36,699 nucleotides of DNA from Lachnospiraceae bacterium (lineage in GTDB: Bacteria > Bacillota > Clostridia > Lachnospirales > Lachnospiraceae). The translations under genes and the position numbers were made by a program. Positions 7,768 through 15,184 of this stretch are shown piece after piece; positions within the stretch are counted from its first letter, which is position 1; every line of letters begins with the position of its first letter. The DNA is taken from the NCBI GenBank assembly GCA_900767585.1, contig CAAFZP010000064.1, positions 1-36,699 of the forward strand, in the 5' to 3' direction. The notes under the pieces were generated by a model. It saw nothing but the letters and a program-made list of their open reading frames with translations, ran no database searches and was not told the origin of the DNA.

Positions 7768-9399
7768 TCAGTCCTGATCATCGCTTGCCATGTTCATAAC
7801 CTGACGTTTTCTTGCAAGTTCATCGTTTGCAAGGTATTCGTCGTAGGTTGTCTGTTTGTCAATCAATCCTGTATTCGTGAGCTCCATGATACGGTTTGCC
7901 GTTGTCTGTACAAACTGGTGATCCTGACAGGCAAAAAGACAGACGCCAGGGAACTTGATCAATCCGTTGTTTAACGCTGTGATACTCTCCATATCCAGAT
8001 GGTTCGTCGGCTCGTCGAGGATCAATACATTGGAACCCATAATCATAAGCTTTGATAACAGGCAGCGTACTTTCTCACCACCGGAAAGCACCTTGACCTT
8101 CTTCACACCATCTTCGCCCGCAAACAGCATTCTGCCAAGAAATCCACGTACATACGTTGCATCCTTATCGTCCGAATACTGTGCCAGCCAGTCTGCGATC
8201 ACAAGATCATTGTCAAATTCCTTCGTATTGTCTTTCGGGAAATATCCCTGCGATGTCGTAACGCCCCACTTGTAGCTTCCTTCATCCGGTTCTTCCTCTC
8301 CGGCAAGAATACGGAACAATGTCGTCGTTGCGATTGTATTCGGACCGACAAATGCAATCTTATCATCATGTCCGACTGTAAACGAAATGTTATCAAGCAC
8401 TTTTACACCATCAATCGTCTTGGAAATGTTCGATACAGTAAGCACCTCATTTCCAATTTCTCTCTTCGGGCGGAAATCAATGTATGGATATTTCCGGCTC
8501 GATGGGCGAATCTCGTCAAGCTGAATCTTCTCCAATGCACGCTTTCTGGAAGTTGCCTGTTTGGACTTTGAAGCATTTGCAGAGAACCGCTGAATAAACT
8601 CCTGTAGCTCCTTGATTTTCTCTTCCTTCTTCTTGTTTGCTTCCTTCATCTGCTTGATCATAAGCTGGCTGCTCTCATACCAGAAGTCATAGTTGCCTGC
8701 ATAAAGCTGGATCTTCGCATAATCAATATCTGCAATATGGGTACATACCTTATTCAGGAAATAACGGTCATGTGATACAACGATAACCGTATTCTCGAAG
8801 TTGATCAGAAACTCTTCGAGCCATGCGATCGCGTCAAGATCCAGGTGGTTTGTCGGCTCATCTAAAAGCAAGACATCAGGGTTACCAAAAAGTGCCTGTG
8901 CCAGAAGTACCTTAACTTTCAGATTACCATCAAGTTCGCTCATCATCTTATAATGGATATCGGTGTCGACGCCAAGTCCGTTCAGAAGTGTTGCGGCATC
9001 ACTCTCTGCATTCCAGCCATCCATCTCCGCAAATTCTGCCTCAAGCTCAGATGCGCGGATACCATCTTCATCTGTGAAGTCTTCCTTCGCATAGATTGCG
9101 TCCTTTTCCTTCATAATATCATACAGGCGCTTATTTCCCATGATAACCGTGTCGAGTACCATATACTCGTCATATTTGAAGTGATCCTGCTGCAGGACAG
9201 ACAAACGCTCGCCATCGTTCATGATAACTTCGCCATTCGTCGGTTCGAGCTCGCCGGAAAGAATTTTCAGGAAGGTTGATTTACCAGCACCATTTGCACC
9301 GATCAAGCCATAACAGTTTCCCTCTGTAAACTTTATATTTACATCTTCAAACAAAGCCCGCTTTCCAAGCCGCAGGGTTACATTATTTGCACTAATCAT
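7768..9399 (-). CDS. ABC-F family ATPase with asymmetric nucleotide sites (YkpA/YbiT-like)
   Basis: A 543-residue soluble tandem ABC protein without membrane segments. ABC-F proteins act on the ribosome in translation or antibiotic protection. NBD1 has an intact Walker A (GANGAGKST, 34-42), Walker B (LLLDEP, 177-182) and switch His210, but its signature reads LDGNLK (156-161) instead of LSGGQ. The linker (about 240-315) is rich in Lys and Arg. NBD2 has an intact signature (LSGGEK, 438-443) and Walker B (LILDEP, 459-464). Its Walker A reads GPNTIATTT (352-360), without the Lys, and the switch is C-Q-D, with Gln492 in place of His. So one composite site is canonical and the other is degenerate in all three elements. 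A strong promoter lies at 9441-9469. Confidence 0.93.
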   Translation of the reverse strand: MISANNVTLRLGKRALFEDVNIKFTEGNCYGLIGANGAGKSTFLKILSGELEPTNGEVIMNDGERLSVLQQDHFKYDEYMVLDTVIMGNKRLYDIMKEKDAIYAKEDFTDEDGIRASELEAEFAEMDGWNAESDAATLLNGLGVDTDIHYKMMSELDGNLKVKVLLAQALFGNPDVLLLDEPTNHLDLDAIAWLEEFLINFENTVIVVSHDRYFLNKVCTHIADIDYAKIQLYAGNYDFWYESSQLMIKQMKEANKKKEEKIKELQEFIQRFSANASKSKQATSRKRALEKIQLDEIRPSSRKYPYIDFRPKREIGNEVLTVSNISKTIDGVKVLDNISFTVGHDDKIAFVGPNTIATTTLFRILAGEEEPDEGSYKWGVTTSQGYFPKDNTKEFDNDLVIADWLAQYSDDKDATYVRGFLGRMLFAGEDGVKKVKVLSGGEKVRCLLSKLMIMGSNVLILDEPTNHLDMESITALNNGLIKFPGVCLFACQDHQFVQTTANRIMELTNTGLIDKQTTYDEYLANDELARKRQVMNMASDDQD

Positions 9400-9440
9400 A
9401 TCTTTTTCCTTTCTTTACTGCTTATCCAAAACTAGCTATG

Positions 9441-9469
9441 AGTATATCAACCGCCCCCTTTTATGTCAA
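9441..9469 (-). promoter_or_regulatory. Promoter of the ABC-F gene
   Basis: On the minus strand: perfect -35 TTGACA (9464-9469), 17-base spacer, -10 TATACT (9441-9446). The leader is about 35 bases. Confidence 0.8.
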
Positions 9470-9476
9470 GCATTAT

Positions 9477-9525
9477 GCCATATCCCGGCACGCTCCTTTA
9501 TGAGCCATATCCCGGCACGCTCCTT
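9477..9525. repeat. Direct repeat, 22 bases with 27-base period
   Basis: The 22-base sequence beginning GCCATATCCCGGCACGC occurs at 9477-9498 and, identically, at 9504-9525. A 9-base inverted match (GGATATGGC) lies at 9552-9560, and a GCTCC/GGAGC hairpin at 9564-9580. Read on the minus strand the region is open and spells the nine-residue repeat GACRDMAHK, but no start codon with a ribosome site was found. Confidence 0.8.
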
Positions 9526-9620
9526 CGGTCTCCCCCGTCAGATAGGCAAACGGATATGGCAAAGCTCCAAAATCAGGAGCGGTTGGCCCCTGTCAGTCAG
9601 GTCAGCGGATAAAAGAGCAT

Positions 9621-9650
9621 AAGAAAAGGGACTTCCAAAAAGTCCCTTCG
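9621..9650 (-). terminator. Terminator of the glycosyltransferase operon
   Basis: A 9-bp stem AAGGGACTT (9626-9634) with 9640-9648 and a 5-base loop, followed on the minus strand by TTTTCTT. It lies shortly after the stop codon of the small Cys-rich gene. Confidence 0.85.
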
Positions 9651-9663
9651 ATTCATATAAATC

Positions 9664-9849
9664 CTACAAATCTTTTACGATCGGATCATACAGATCCAGT
9701 CTGCAATGTTCATCCTCTGTGAAATGTCTGCAGTTCAGGCAGCTCTTCTCGCCGTCTGCCGCATTACAAAAACAAGATTTGCGCTCGCTCTTGTCATAAG
9801 CACTGCAACGTTCTGCCACTTCTCTGTAAACCTCTGCTCCAGCTCGCAT
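9664..9849 (-). CDS. Small Cys-rich protein (61 residues), possible zinc ribbon
   Basis: An excellent ribosome site (AAGGAGG, 7 bases before the ATG at 9847-9849) and a terminator right after it support a real gene. Six cysteines at residues 15, 26, 28, 37, 40 and 49 are arranged C-x10-C-x-C-x8-C-x2-C-x8-C, with His42 and His48 nearby (CLNCRHFTEDEHC). This suggests metal binding, probably zinc. I cannot name a family. It follows the phospholipase-like gene by 68 bases and seems to be the last gene of that unit. Function unknown. Confidence 0.7.
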   Translation of the reverse strand: MRAGAEVYREVAERCSAYDKSERKSCFCNAADGEKSCLNCRHFTEDEHCRLDLYDPIVKDL

Positions 9850-9917
9850 ACAATATCCTCCTTCTCTGAACCGATGTTATCCCGGTTCATGGATAGTATG
9901 CGTCAGTTTGTCCTTTT

Positions 9918-10496
9918 TTATGCCGGGGCAGTTGCAAGCTGCAGCAAGGAATACATCACAGCCAGACATACAATATACGAATACGCACAGTCCAGATTCA
10001 CATTCCCGCGGTCATGGATATAATATTCATGCTTTTCTCTGACATAATCAAGCAGTTCCTGCAGAGAATGAACCGCAGGCAGCATCCGCTCATCGTACTG
10101 CATCTCACCTGATTCGTATCTATGACGCACGAAGCTGCGCATACGATGTTTCAAGTCCTCTTCATAGCTGCAATGATCCTTCAGCGATCCCGGATAATGT
10201 GCATTGTGTGGATATGTAAAATAATCTGCAATATAATGAAGCACCACTCCCATCCGGATGCTCGACAGAATTGAAACGCCCTTTTTCTTTGATTTGTAAT
10301 GTTTTAAAAATCCGAGCATCTTCTTTTCACACACATCAAACGTATCCTCGATACAATGACGTTTTGTCAAAAAAGAAGGTGTACAATCTGGAAGTATGCT
10401 TCCCACATATAAGGAAAAGCGATGTCCGAACCGCTGTTCTGCGGACAGTCCGTGTACAACACCTTTTGTCAGTGATATGTGTGACTTCTTACGCAT
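9918..10496 (-). CDS. Zinc-dependent phospholipase C-like protein
   Basis: A 192-residue protein with the pattern of the zinc-dependent phospholipase C / S1-P1 nuclease-like family. It has an early His (residue 6), the GSILPDCTPSF segment with Asp37, and the central GVVLHYIADYFTYPHNAH with His87, Asp91 and His97, which would hold zinc ions. No signal peptide is visible, so it may act inside the cell, unlike secreted phospholipases; its substrate is unknown. AGGAGG lies 6 bases before the ATG at 10494-10496. It starts 23 bases after the glycosyltransferase stop, so the two are probably co-transcribed. Confidence 0.8.
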   Translation of the reverse strand: MRKKSHISLTKGVVHGLSAEQRFGHRFSLYVGSILPDCTPSFLTKRHCIEDTFDVCEKKMLGFLKHYKSKKKGVSILSSIRMGVVLHYIADYFTYPHNAHYPGSLKDHCSYEEDLKHRMRSFVRHRYESGEMQYDERMLPAVHSLQELLDYVREKHEYYIHDRGNVNLDCAYSYIVCLAVMYSLLQLATAPA

Positions 10497-10519
10497 GATA
10501 TGCCTCCTTTACCTTCCGG

Positions 10520-11458
10520 TTATCTGCGACGTTCCCACGTCATGTTTTTTCCGGTTTTCTTCGAAATGATATAGCGCGGGCGACATTTTACTTCCTCGTA
10601 GATCTTCGCTATATAATAGCCGATGACCCCAAGCCCCATCAGGATAAAACTCCCCATGATCAGGATCAGAAGTATCACCGTCGTAAATCCTTCAACCGCA
10701 TTCCCGGAAAAATAATTCACAAGTGTCTGTATACCTAGTATAACCGCAAACAGGAACCCAAGTATACCGGTAAATCCTACCAGCATCATCGGTGCCGAAG
10801 AGAATGATACAATGTTTGAAATCGCGTAGCGGATCAGCGATCTGGTCGACCATTTCGACTCGCCGACCTCCCGTTCGTGTACATCGAACTCCACCGACAC
10901 TGTCTTGAATCCGATCCAGGATGACAGCGCCCGGAAGAACGCATTCCGTTCCGGCATCTCAAGAAGTGCCTCTACTGCCCGGCGATCCATCAACTTGAAA
11001 TCCGATGCTCTTGACATATCAATCTTCACAGCCTTCGAGATCATCTTATAAAACAACCCTGCGCTCATCTTGTGGAACATACTTTCCTTTCCACGCGTGC
11101 GCTTGACGCCTTCCACAACTTCGTATCCCTGCTGCCACAACCGATACATCTCCACGATTGTCTCCGGTGGATGCTGCAGATCGCAATCCATCACTACTAC
11201 GCAATCGCCACCGGCATTCTCGAGTCCAGCCATCATCGCCGACTCCTTACCGAAGTTTCTGGAGAAATGAACGCCATTTACATGTTCATCTTCTTTCCCG
11301 GCATTCTCAATCTCCATCCACGTTGCGTCTTTCGATCCATCATCCACAAACACAATTTCGTAATCTATCTTTTCTTTTTTCAAAATTCCGCCAATAGTTT
11401 CCGCCGCCTTTTTTATCATTTTTTCCTCATTATAGGCAGGCAATACAACTGATAACAT
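10520..11458 (-). CDS. Family 2 glycosyltransferase, polyprenyl-phosphate type (GtrB/DPM1-like)
   Basis: A 312-residue membrane glycosyltransferase. The GT-A domain starts at once (SVVLPAYNEE), with the nucleotide-binding DDGS (39-42) and DCDLQHPP (91-98) supplying the DxD metal site. Two C-terminal membrane helices follow (about 221-247 and 258-287), as in GtrB, CsbB and YkoT proteins, which load a sugar onto undecaprenyl phosphate at the inner leaflet. This suggests modification of a wall or surface polymer; no flippase or acceptor transferase gene is nearby. First gene of a unit with the phospholipase-like and Cys-rich genes. An extended -10 candidate (TGGTAAACT) near 11505 lacks a clear -35. 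Confidence 0.88.
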   Translation of the reverse strand: MLSVVLPAYNEEKMIKKAAETIGGILKKEKIDYEIVFVDDGSKDATWMEIENAGKEDEHVNGVHFSRNFGKESAMMAGLENAGGDCVVVMDCDLQHPPETIVEMYRLWQQGYEVVEGVKRTRGKESMFHKMSAGLFYKMISKAVKIDMSRASDFKLMDRRAVEALLEMPERNAFFRALSSWIGFKTVSVEFDVHEREVGESKWSTRSLIRYAISNIVSFSSAPMMLVGFTGILGFLFAVILGIQTLVNYFSGNAVEGFTTVILLILIMGSFILMGLGVIGYYIAKIYEEVKCRPRYIISKKTGKNMTWERRR

Positions 11459-11524
11459 TTTTTCACCGTTTACACTTTCCCGTTTGTATTTACTGACTTT
11501 AGTTTACCACACTTTTCATAAATA

Positions 11525-11557
11525 AAAAAGAGGCAGACTGGCTTTCTACCTCTTTTT
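11525..11557. terminator. Terminator after metY
   Basis: AAAAAGAGG (11525-11533) pairs with CCTCTTTTT (11549-11557), extended inward by three pairs after a mismatch. T runs serve both strands; it lies 21 bases beyond the metY stop. Confidence 0.85.
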
Positions 11558-11577
11558 AACCATATTTTCACATATAT

Positions 11578-12891
11578 TTATTCTGCAAGCGCCTTGAACG
11601 CCTCATCGAGATCCTCAATGATATCATCGATATTTTCTGTACCGATAGAAAGTCGAATCGTATTCGGCTTGATTCCCTGATCAAGAAGCTCCGCTTCGTT
11701 GCATTCAGAGTGTGTGGTTGATGCCGGATGGATGGCAAGTGACTTTACGTCAGCAACATTTGCAAGTAGGGAGAAGAGTTCCAAATTATCAATAAACTTC
11801 TGCGCTTCCGCAGCGCCACCCTTGATTTCAAACGTAAAGATTGATCCACCGCCATTTGGAAAGTACTTCTTGTAAAGCGCCTGTTGCTCCGGATTCTCAG
11901 AGATAGATGGATGATTTACCTTCTCTACCTGTGGCTGGTTTTTAAGATACTGTACAACCTTGAGTGCATTTTCCACATGACGCTCGACACGGAGAGACAA
12001 TGTCTCAAGCCCCTGCAAGAAAATGAAAGAGTGTACCGGCGAGATTGTTGCACCTGTATCGCGAAGCAGGATAGCACGAATGTAAGTTGCAAACGCAGCC
12101 GGAGCTGTATCCTTTGCAAAGCTGACTCCATGATAAGATACGTTTGGTTCTACCAGCCACGGGAACTTGTCCCCGGCCTTCAGCCAGTCGAATTTACCGC
12201 TATCAATGATCACACCGCCAAGTGTTGTTCCATGACCACCGATAAACTTCGTTGCGGAATGAACGACGATATCTGCACCATACTCAATCGGTCTTACAAG
12301 GTATGGAGTTGCAAATGTGTTGTCGACAACAAGCGGAATATTGTGTGCATGTGCAATCTTTGCAATCCGCTCAATATCTACAACTTCTGAATTCGGATTT
12401 CCAAGTGTCTCGATCTGAACTGCCTTTGTGTTTGGCTTGATCGCTGCTTCGATTGCATCATAGTCGAATGGATCTACAAAGGTAGCCTCGATACCATAAT
12501 CCGGAAGTGTATGCGCAAGCAGGTTGTAAGTACCACCATAGATGTTCTTGGCTGCGACGATATGGTCACCTGCATGTGCCAGCGCCTGAAATGCATAGGT
12601 AAGAGCTGCTGCTCCGGAACCAACCGCAATTGCTGCAACGCCACCTTCGAGTGCAGCGATACGCTTTTCAAATACGTCCTCTGTCGGGTTTGTCAGACGA
12701 CCGTAGATGTTACCGGCATCCTTCAATCCAAACCGGTCAGCTGCGTGTTTACTGTTGTGGAACACATAAGAAGATGTCAGATAGATTGGAACGGCTCTTG
12801 CATCCGTAACCGGATCCGGCTGTTCCTGTCCCACGTGCAGCTGTAATGTCTCAAACTTTAAATTTCTGTCCTCATAATGTTTCTTTCCCAT
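11578..12891 (-). CDS. metY: O-acetylhomoserine sulfhydrylase (aminocarboxypropyltransferase)
   Basis: A 437-residue PLP enzyme of the Cys/Met metabolism family that makes homocysteine from O-acetylhomoserine and sulfide (or related thiols). Near-complete family signature: FETLQLHVGQEQPDPVTDAR at the N-terminus, GSGAAALTYAFQAL, the NTFATPYLVRP segment, and the PLP lysine in HSATKFIGGHGT (Lys215). The ATG at 12889-12891 is preferred because homologues begin shortly before FETLQLHAGQ; GAGGT lies about 9-11 bases upstream. Longer in-frame starts reach 12975 but lie at or beyond the predicted transcription start. A palindromic operator-like site overlaps its promoter. Could also use O-acetylserine (cysteine synthase activity). 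Confidence 0.95.
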   Translation of the reverse strand: MGKKHYEDRNLKFETLQLHVGQEQPDPVTDARAVPIYLTSSYVFHNSKHAADRFGLKDAGNIYGRLTNPTEDVFEKRIAALEGGVAAIAVGSGAAALTYAFQALAHAGDHIVAAKNIYGGTYNLLAHTLPDYGIEATFVDPFDYDAIEAAIKPNTKAVQIETLGNPNSEVVDIERIAKIAHAHNIPLVVDNTFATPYLVRPIEYGADIVVHSATKFIGGHGTTLGGVIIDSGKFDWLKAGDKFPWLVEPNVSYHGVSFAKDTAPAAFATYIRAILLRDTGATISPVHSFIFLQGLETLSLRVERHVENALKVVQYLKNQPQVEKVNHPSISENPEQQALYKKYFPNGGGSIFTFEIKGGAAEAQKFIDNLELFSLLANVADVKSLAIHPASTTHSECNEAELLDQGIKPNTIRLSIGTENIDDIIEDLDEAFKALAE

Positions 12892-12949
12892 AATCTTGTA
12901 CCTCATCTTTCTTTTATTTTTCGGCTTGTGCCTTGTTGTCGTTTCCTGT

Positions 12950-12976
12950 CTTGCAATCCGTTTTCCTGATTGCAAG
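12950..12976 (-). promoter_or_regulatory. Stem-loop at the 5' end of the metY transcript
   Basis: A perfect 9-bp inverted repeat CTTGCAATC (12950-12958) and GATTGCAAG (12968-12976) with a 9-base loop. It begins at the transcription start predicted from the promoter (near 12973), so it would cap the message. Could equally be an operator on DNA. It does not match an S-box or T-box that I recognise. Confidence 0.5.
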
Positions 12977-12979
12977 GTT

Positions 12980-13017
12980 ATCTTATCATCTCAATTCCTA
13001 TTTGTCTAATAGGAATT
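12980..13017 (-). promoter_or_regulatory. metY promoter with overlapping palindromic operator
   Basis: On the minus strand: -35 TAGACA (13003-13008), 17-base spacer, -10 TAAGAT (12980-12985). A perfect palindrome AATTCCTATT (12993-13002) / AATAGGAATT (13008-13017) with a 5-base centre covers the spacer and the -35. The GGAATT half-sites resemble, from memory, those of the Rrf2-family cysteine regulator CymR, which would suit a sulfur-assimilation gene. Regulator identity is inferred. Confidence 0.65.
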
Positions 13018-13060
13018 AAATTGAATCAGTTATAATTTTATGTTATAACCAAATCTATAC

Positions 13061-13089
13061 TTGACACCCTTCATCCAAATATATAGAAT
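13061..13089 (+). promoter_or_regulatory. Promoter of the CNNM/CorC-type gene
   Basis: Perfect -35 TTGACA (13061-13066), 17-base spacer, -10 TAGAAT (13084-13089). An inverted repeat GTTATAA/TTATAAC (13029-13035, 13043-13049) lies between it and the divergent metY promoter. Confidence 0.8.
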
Positions 13090-13123
13090 ATAAGGAAATT
13101 TATACATAAAAGGAGTGGTTTTT

Positions 13124-14413
13124 TTGGACAATAGTCCCGCGTTACAACTGATTATAATTCTGATTTTACTGGCACTTTCCGCTTTTTTCTCTTCCTCAGA
13201 GACTGCACTGACAACGGTAAGCCATCTAAAGCTTCGTTCTCTCGCAGATGACGGAAACAAGAAAGCAAAGAAAGTATTAAAAGTAACCGAAAATTCAAGC
13301 AAGTTATTGAGTGCGATCCTGGTCGGAAACAACATCGTCAACATCTCCGCCTCCGCACTTGCAACAACCTTTTGCACAAACATGTTCGGAAGTAAATACA
13401 TTGGTGTATCGACCGGAATTCTGACATTGCTTGTCCTGATCTTCGGTGAGATTTCCCCGAAGACCCTTGCAACGCAGTATGCATTACAGCTTTCCATGGT
13501 CGTTGTCTACCCGATTTCGTGGCTGATGACGCTGCTCACCCCTGTTATCTTCCTGTTAAATATATTGACCGGAGCCATCTTCAAGCTATTTCGTGTCGAC
13601 CCATCCGCGAAGAAGGCAAGCATTACTGAAGCAGAGCTGCGTACTATCGTAAATGTATCACATGAAGAAGGTGTCATTGAGCCCGAAGAGAAATTCATGA
13701 TCTCCAATGTTGTTGATTTTGGCGATGCATTATCGAAGGACATCATGATTCCAAGAGCCGATGTTGTATCTGCCGACGTGAATTCTACCTACAAAGAGCT
13801 TGTCGATATCTTCAAAAGTGAAACCTATACCAGAATCCCCATCTACGAGGATTCCAAAGAAAATATCATCGGTATCCTGAATATCAAAGATCTGTTCTTC
13901 TATCGGGAACTGTTGGATATCCGGTATTTCGATCTGCGAAGCATCCTGCGAAAGCCGTTGTTCGTCTCTGAATATCAGAAAACGAGCCAGATTTTTGCCG
14001 AAATGAAAACATCCGCGGACAGCATGGCAATCGTCTTAGACGAATATGGTCAGGCATCCGGTATCATCACAATGGAGGATCTGGTCGAGGAGATCGTCGG
14101 GGATATCCGGGACGAGTACGACGAGAACGAGAATGATCTGATCCGGGATCTCGGCAACCATACTTATGATATTGATGCATCCATCAAGCTGGATGATTTA
14201 AATGATAAACTCCACACAGATTTTCAGTCTGAAGATTATGATTCGCTTGCCGGCTTCATCATTGAATTGCTGGATAAGATTCCAACCGCCGGTGAAGAAG
14301 CTCATTGCGAAGGTGCCCACTTCAAAGTAACCGAAGTGCACAGAAACCGTATTGAACGTGTGACTCTCACACTTCTTCCGGCAGAACCATCCAACGAAAA
14401 AGACGAGGCGTAA
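13124..14413 (+). CDS. CNNM/CorC (HlyC) family membrane protein
   Basis: A 429-residue protein: an N-terminal DUF21/CNNM membrane domain (about 1-170, hydrophobic segments near 8-25, 92-115 and 125-155, with FSSSETALTTVS), a CBS pair (about 190-320, including VSADVNSTYKEL and DSMAIVLDEYGQASGIITMEDLVEEIVGDI) and a C-terminal transporter-associated domain (about 335-420). Relatives export magnesium or other divalent cations or affect cobalt/magnesium resistance; the older name is hemolysin-like, without proof of lysis. The start is taken as TTG at 13124, because AAAAGGAG (13108-13115) is 8 bases upstream; a GTG at 13115 overlaps that site. The stop codon lies inside the terminator stem. Confidence 0.92.
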   Translation: MDNSPALQLIIILILLALSAFFSSSETALTTVSHLKLRSLADDGNKKAKKVLKVTENSSKLLSAILVGNNIVNISASALATTFCTNMFGSKYIGVSTGILTLLVLIFGEISPKTLATQYALQLSMVVVYPISWLMTLLTPVIFLLNILTGAIFKLFRVDPSAKKASITEAELRTIVNVSHEEGVIEPEEKFMISNVVDFGDALSKDIMIPRADVVSADVNSTYKELVDIFKSETYTRIPIYEDSKENIIGILNIKDLFFYRELLDIRYFDLRSILRKPLFVSEYQKTSQIFAEMKTSADSMAIVLDEYGQASGIITMEDLVEEIVGDIRDEYDENENDLIRDLGNHTYDIDASIKLDDLNDKLHTDFQSEDYDSLAGFIIELLDKIPTAGEEAHCEGAHFKVTEVHRNRIERVTLTLLPAEPSNEKDEA

Positions 14414-14431
14414 CTGACGCCTCGTCTTTTT
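14402..14431 (+). terminator. Terminator overlapping the CNNM-gene stop codon
   Basis: GACGAGGCGT (14402-14411) pairs perfectly with 14417-14426, followed by TTTTT. Five A-T pairs extend the base. The TAA stop (14411-14413) is part of the stem and loop. Confidence 0.92.
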
Positions 14432-14436
14432 CGTTG

Positions 14437-14501
14437 TTTTCTTCTCTTGTTTTCTTCTCTTATTTTCTTCTCTTATTTTCTTCTTTTATTTTCTTCTCTT
14501 T
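14437..14501. repeat. 13-bp minisatellite, five copies
   Basis: Five contiguous units of TTTTCTTCTCTTA (with single-base variants) fill 14437-14501. Three lie wholly or mostly within the end of the DUF1836 gene, and its stop codon falls in the second unit. The period is not a multiple of three, so copy changes shift the frame. Confidence 0.92.
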
Positions 14502-15110
14502 CCCGTTTTGCTGTTCCTGTTCTTTCGCCTGCTCTGCAGCCATCTCATCGATGATCTGCTCCATGATTTTCTTCTTGATGAAGATGTCATAGCCAAGCAG
14601 CGACAGGAAATTCAGATTCTTAATATACTTATCTTCCACGCCCGGAAAATCATGTTCTGACAATTCAAGTGTCTTCACGACACTGTTTTCCACCCGAAAA
14701 TGCTGATGCTGTTCTAACTTGTATAGACTTGCATAAATCTCTTCCAGGTTGTGCGGTGCATCCGGATTTCCAAAATAATGATCGATCAACGGCTTTAGCA
14801 TAATCTGGATATCACTGATTGATATCACATTTTTCAGATAATAGATATAAATCAGCAGAATCAGATGCTCCTTTGTGTACCGCTTCTTCTCCGGCGGCGG
14901 GAGCAGATTGTTCTTCGTGTAGTTGTTGATCATCGTTTTTGTCAGTGTCTTATCTTCCTCATATCGTTTGTTCCGCGAAAGATATTTATCCATAAATGTC
15001 GTCACCTGATCCATATAAAGCTCAATCGAAGGAAGATCCTCCGGCGCTATATAACCAAGCTGCGTCATTTCCCGTATTTGTTTTTTCAGGCTGTCCTTTT
15101 CAATATCCAT
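14460..15110 (-). CDS. DUF1836 protein, probable MerR-like DNA-binding regulator
   Basis: A 216-residue protein matching the DUF1836 family of Firmicutes. The family core is the segment TKTMINNYTKNNLLPPPEKK and the RYTKEHLILLIYIYYLKNVI helix that follows (about residues 57-95), laid out like the winged helix of MerR proteins. The C-terminal third is helical, and the last 20 residues are Lys/Glu/Gln-rich, encoded partly by the 13-bp minisatellite. The short message is controlled by a promoter whose -10 lies in a 13-bp palindrome that also reaches the start codon, suggesting self-repression. AGGAG sits in the palindrome centre. Target genes are unknown; the neighbours are unrelated. Confidence 0.82.
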   Translation of the reverse strand: MDIEKDSLKKQIREMTQLGYIAPEDLPSIELYMDQVTTFMDKYLSRNKRYEEDKTLTKTMINNYTKNNLLPPPEKKRYTKEHLILLIYIYYLKNVISISDIQIMLKPLIDHYFGNPDAPHNLEEIYASLYKLEQHQHFRVENSVVKTLELSEHDFPGVEDKYIKNLNFLSLLGYDIFIKKKIMEQIIDEMAAEQAKEQEQQNGKEKKIKEENKRRK

Positions 15111-15163
15111 ATAATATACGCTCCTAACGCGTATATTATATAGTATTGAAAACCATGTGTAAA
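15109..15163 (-). promoter_or_regulatory. DUF1836 promoter with perfect 13-bp inverted repeat
   Basis: On the minus strand: -35 TTTACA (15158-15163), 17-base spacer, -10 TATAAT (15135-15140). Arms 15109-15121 and 15129-15141 are exact inverted copies of ATATAATATACGC with a 7-base centre. The repeat covers the -10, predicted start site, Shine-Dalgarno and the first two bases of the start codon. Predicted leader is about 20 bases. Confidence 0.8.
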
Positions 15164-15184
15164 GGTTTAAATGAATATATCTGA

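Noticed and set aside
11884..12390. 168-codon plus-strand frame
   Set aside because: It lies fully opposite metY, a clear enzyme, with Cys/Arg-rich content and no ribosome site.
12891..13020. S-box or T-box riboswitch ahead of metY
   Set aside because: The leader is only about 80 bases and lacks the conserved motifs; the palindrome overlies the promoter, pointing to a DNA operator.
13030..13497. 155-codon minus-strand frame
   Set aside because: It covers the metY/CNNM promoters and the antisense of the CNNM gene; no ribosome site.
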